Below are positions 7,142 to 7,895 of a stretch of 7,895 bases of DNA, one piece after another; the first letter of the stretch is position 1, and every line of letters starts with the position of its first letter. The notes under the pieces were generated by a model. That model searched no databases. It worked only from the letters and a program-made list of their open reading frames with translations, and was not told the origin of the DNA. The stretch comes from Savagea sp. GTDB lineage: Bacteria; Bacillota; Bacilli; Bacillales_A; Planococcaceae. The DNA is taken from contig JASKZX010000113.1 of assembly GCA_030147435.1 (NCBI GenBank), positions 1-7,895 on the forward strand, in the 5' to 3' direction. Both the position numbers and the translations under genes were made by a program.

Positions 7142-7783
7142 GTGACGGAATTGTCAACAACCATAGTTCAAATGGACGAAGAAACTCTGTTAACAGCTGC
7201 CCGTTTTGGAGATGAAGACGCTTGGCGTCAGTTAATTTATCAGTATGAGCCACTTGTGAACAAATACGTACATTCGTATTTTATTGTCGGAGGAGATAAA
7301 GAAGACCTTTATCAAGAAGGGTTGATCGGTCTTTGCCAGGCAATTCAGACATACGATCAACAGCGTGCACAGTTTTCAACGTATGCGCATCTTTGTGTAA
7401 AACGTCAAATGATCAATGCGATTCGAAAAGATACGCGGCAAAAACATCAAGCATTGAATACATCTTTATCGTTTGAAGGAGAACGAATGATCACATTAAC
7501 AAAACATTCAGCTCCTTTAAGTGAAGTATTGGAAGATCCGACATCGCCAATTCCGGAAGATACGATGGTCATGCGTGAGTGTTACCACTTAATTCGTTCC
7601 TTTATGGAAAAGTTGTTAAGTCCATTTGAACGGCGAGTATTTCTTTGCTATGTCGATGGAATGTCTTATGAAAAAATTGCTCAATTGTTACAACGGCCAG
7701 AAAAATCAGTAGACAATGCATTACAACGTTCAAAACGAAAGTTACTCGTACGTATTCACAAGTATTTAGAAGAGAGTGAATGA
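7142..7783 (+). CDS. sigH: RNA polymerase sigma factor SigH (sigma-30 type)
   Basis: This is a sigma-70 family factor of the SigH group, which in Bacillus directs early stationary-phase, competence and sporulation genes. The 213-residue frame has region 2 (about 25-105), including GGDKEDLYQEGLIGLCQAI (50-68) for core RNA polymerase binding and TRQKH (98-102) in region 2.4, a sequence shared with B. subtilis SigH. Region 4 contains SYEKIAQLLQRPEKSVDNALQR (175-196), the helix-turn-helix for the -35 element. The middle segment (LSFEGERMITLTKHSAPLSEV) is poorly conserved. The start is uncertain: GTG 7142 has GAAGG 6 nt upstream, TTG 7151 sits behind GGTGAGGA, and ATG 7172 would remove ten residues. 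The gene's place before rpmG matches B. subtilis and supports the name. Whether the host sporulates cannot be judged here. Confidence 0.9.
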   Translation: MTELSTTIVQMDEETLLTAARFGDEDAWRQLIYQYEPLVNKYVHSYFIVGGDKEDLYQEGLIGLCQAIQTYDQQRAQFSTYAHLCVKRQMINAIRKDTRQKHQALNTSLSFEGERMITLTKHSAPLSEVLEDPTSPIPEDTMVMRECYHLIRSFMEKLLSPFERRVFLCYVDGMSYEKIAQLLQRPEKSVDNALQRSKRKLLVRIHKYLEESE

Positions 7784-7792
7784 CAAGTTCGA

Positions 7793-7821
7793 TTGACACG
7801 ATTTCTTTCAGGTGGTATTCT
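7793..7821 (+). promoter_or_regulatory. Sigma-A promoter of rpmG (and probably downstream secE-nusG)
   Basis: A consensus TTGACA (7793-7798) is followed after exactly 17 nt by TATTCT (7816-7821), with an upstream TG one base away (7813-7814), an extended -10. Initiation near 7828 gives a ~30-nt leader before the rpmG ATG. It begins 10 nt after the sigH stop and should uncouple ribosomal protein supply from the upstream operon. That secE and nusG follow is expected from conserved order, not seen. Confidence 0.8.
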
Positions 7822-7857
7822 GTAACGGACTACGGTCGTGAAGAAAAAGGTGAGAAA

Positions 7858-7895
7858 ATGTCTAAAAAAATCGTATTAAGTTGCGAACGATGTGG
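7858..7895 (+). CDS. rpmG: 50S ribosomal protein L33, N-terminal fragment (3' truncated)
   Basis: Twelve full codons are visible before the window ends, reading MSKKIVLSCERC, followed by the first two bases of a probable Gly codon. The basic start and the C-x-x-C pair (C9, C12) match the zinc-binding type of L33, which is about 49 residues long, so most of the gene lies outside. AAGGTGA (7847-7853) is the ribosome binding site, 4 nt before ATG. Its place after sigH and behind its own promoter matches rpmGB of B. subtilis. L33 sits near the E site of the 50S subunit. Having both cysteines, it is the zinc-dependent (C+) form rather than the zinc-free paralogue. Confidence 0.85.
   Translation, partial: MSKKIVLSCERC

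Noticed and set aside
1..7895. Novel defence, mobile or CRISPR system
   Set aside because: Every gene fits a known core family in a conserved order; no direct-repeat arrays, transposase, integrase, tRNA or attachment-like repeats were seen.

Overview
The window is a conserved chromosomal housekeeping region of a low-GC Gram-positive bacterium of the order Bacillales. All genes lie on the plus strand in the order yacL (3' end) - ispD - ispF - gltX - [T-box leader] - cysE - cysS - mrnC - rlmB - yacP/rae1 - sigH - rpmG (5' end). From memory this is the order seen in Bacillus subtilis between disA and secE/nusG. AT-leaning codon choice, strong AGGAGG-type ribosome binding sites and an archetypal T-box support the placement. 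I cannot name the genus from the sequence. SigH diverges most from the B. subtilis protein.

Layout. 1-356 is the end of YacL (end of a PIN nuclease-like domain plus a TRAM domain). 358-1531 holds the two MEP-pathway isoprenoid genes ispD and ispF, which overlap by 26 nt. A short gap (1532-1600) carries a probable extended -10 promoter for gltX, the glutamyl-tRNA synthetase gene (1601-3070). The largest non-coding stretch, 3071-3353, is almost entirely a T-box riboswitch. I could fold Stem I, Stem II, a IIA/B pseudoknot candidate, Stem III, the T-box sequence and an intrinsic terminator by eye. The specifier reads UGC (Cys) and the T-box reads UGGA, which fits a tRNA-Cys with a U discriminator base. 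It controls cysE (serine acetyltransferase) and cysS (cysteinyl-tRNA synthetase).

From cysE to yacP (3354-7127) the genes abut or overlap by 1-4 nt (TAATG, TAAATG, ATGA, ATGA), which indicates translational coupling. After cysS come three RNA-metabolism genes: Mini-RNase III (23S rRNA maturation), RlmB (23S rRNA 2'-O-methylation) and Rae1/YacP (ribosome-associated mRNA endonuclease). sigH follows with a GTG or TTG start and a perfect TATAAT over the yacP stop codon. A clear sigma-A type promoter then precedes rpmG (ribosomal protein L33), which runs off the right edge.

Functionally, the block links cysteine synthesis and charging, under tRNA-Cys control, to glutamyl-tRNA charging, rRNA processing and isoprenoid precursor supply. 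I found no mobile element, CRISPR array, tRNA, defence gene or unexplained coding region. The region looks like ordinary core genome, and its most interesting element is the cysteine T-box.
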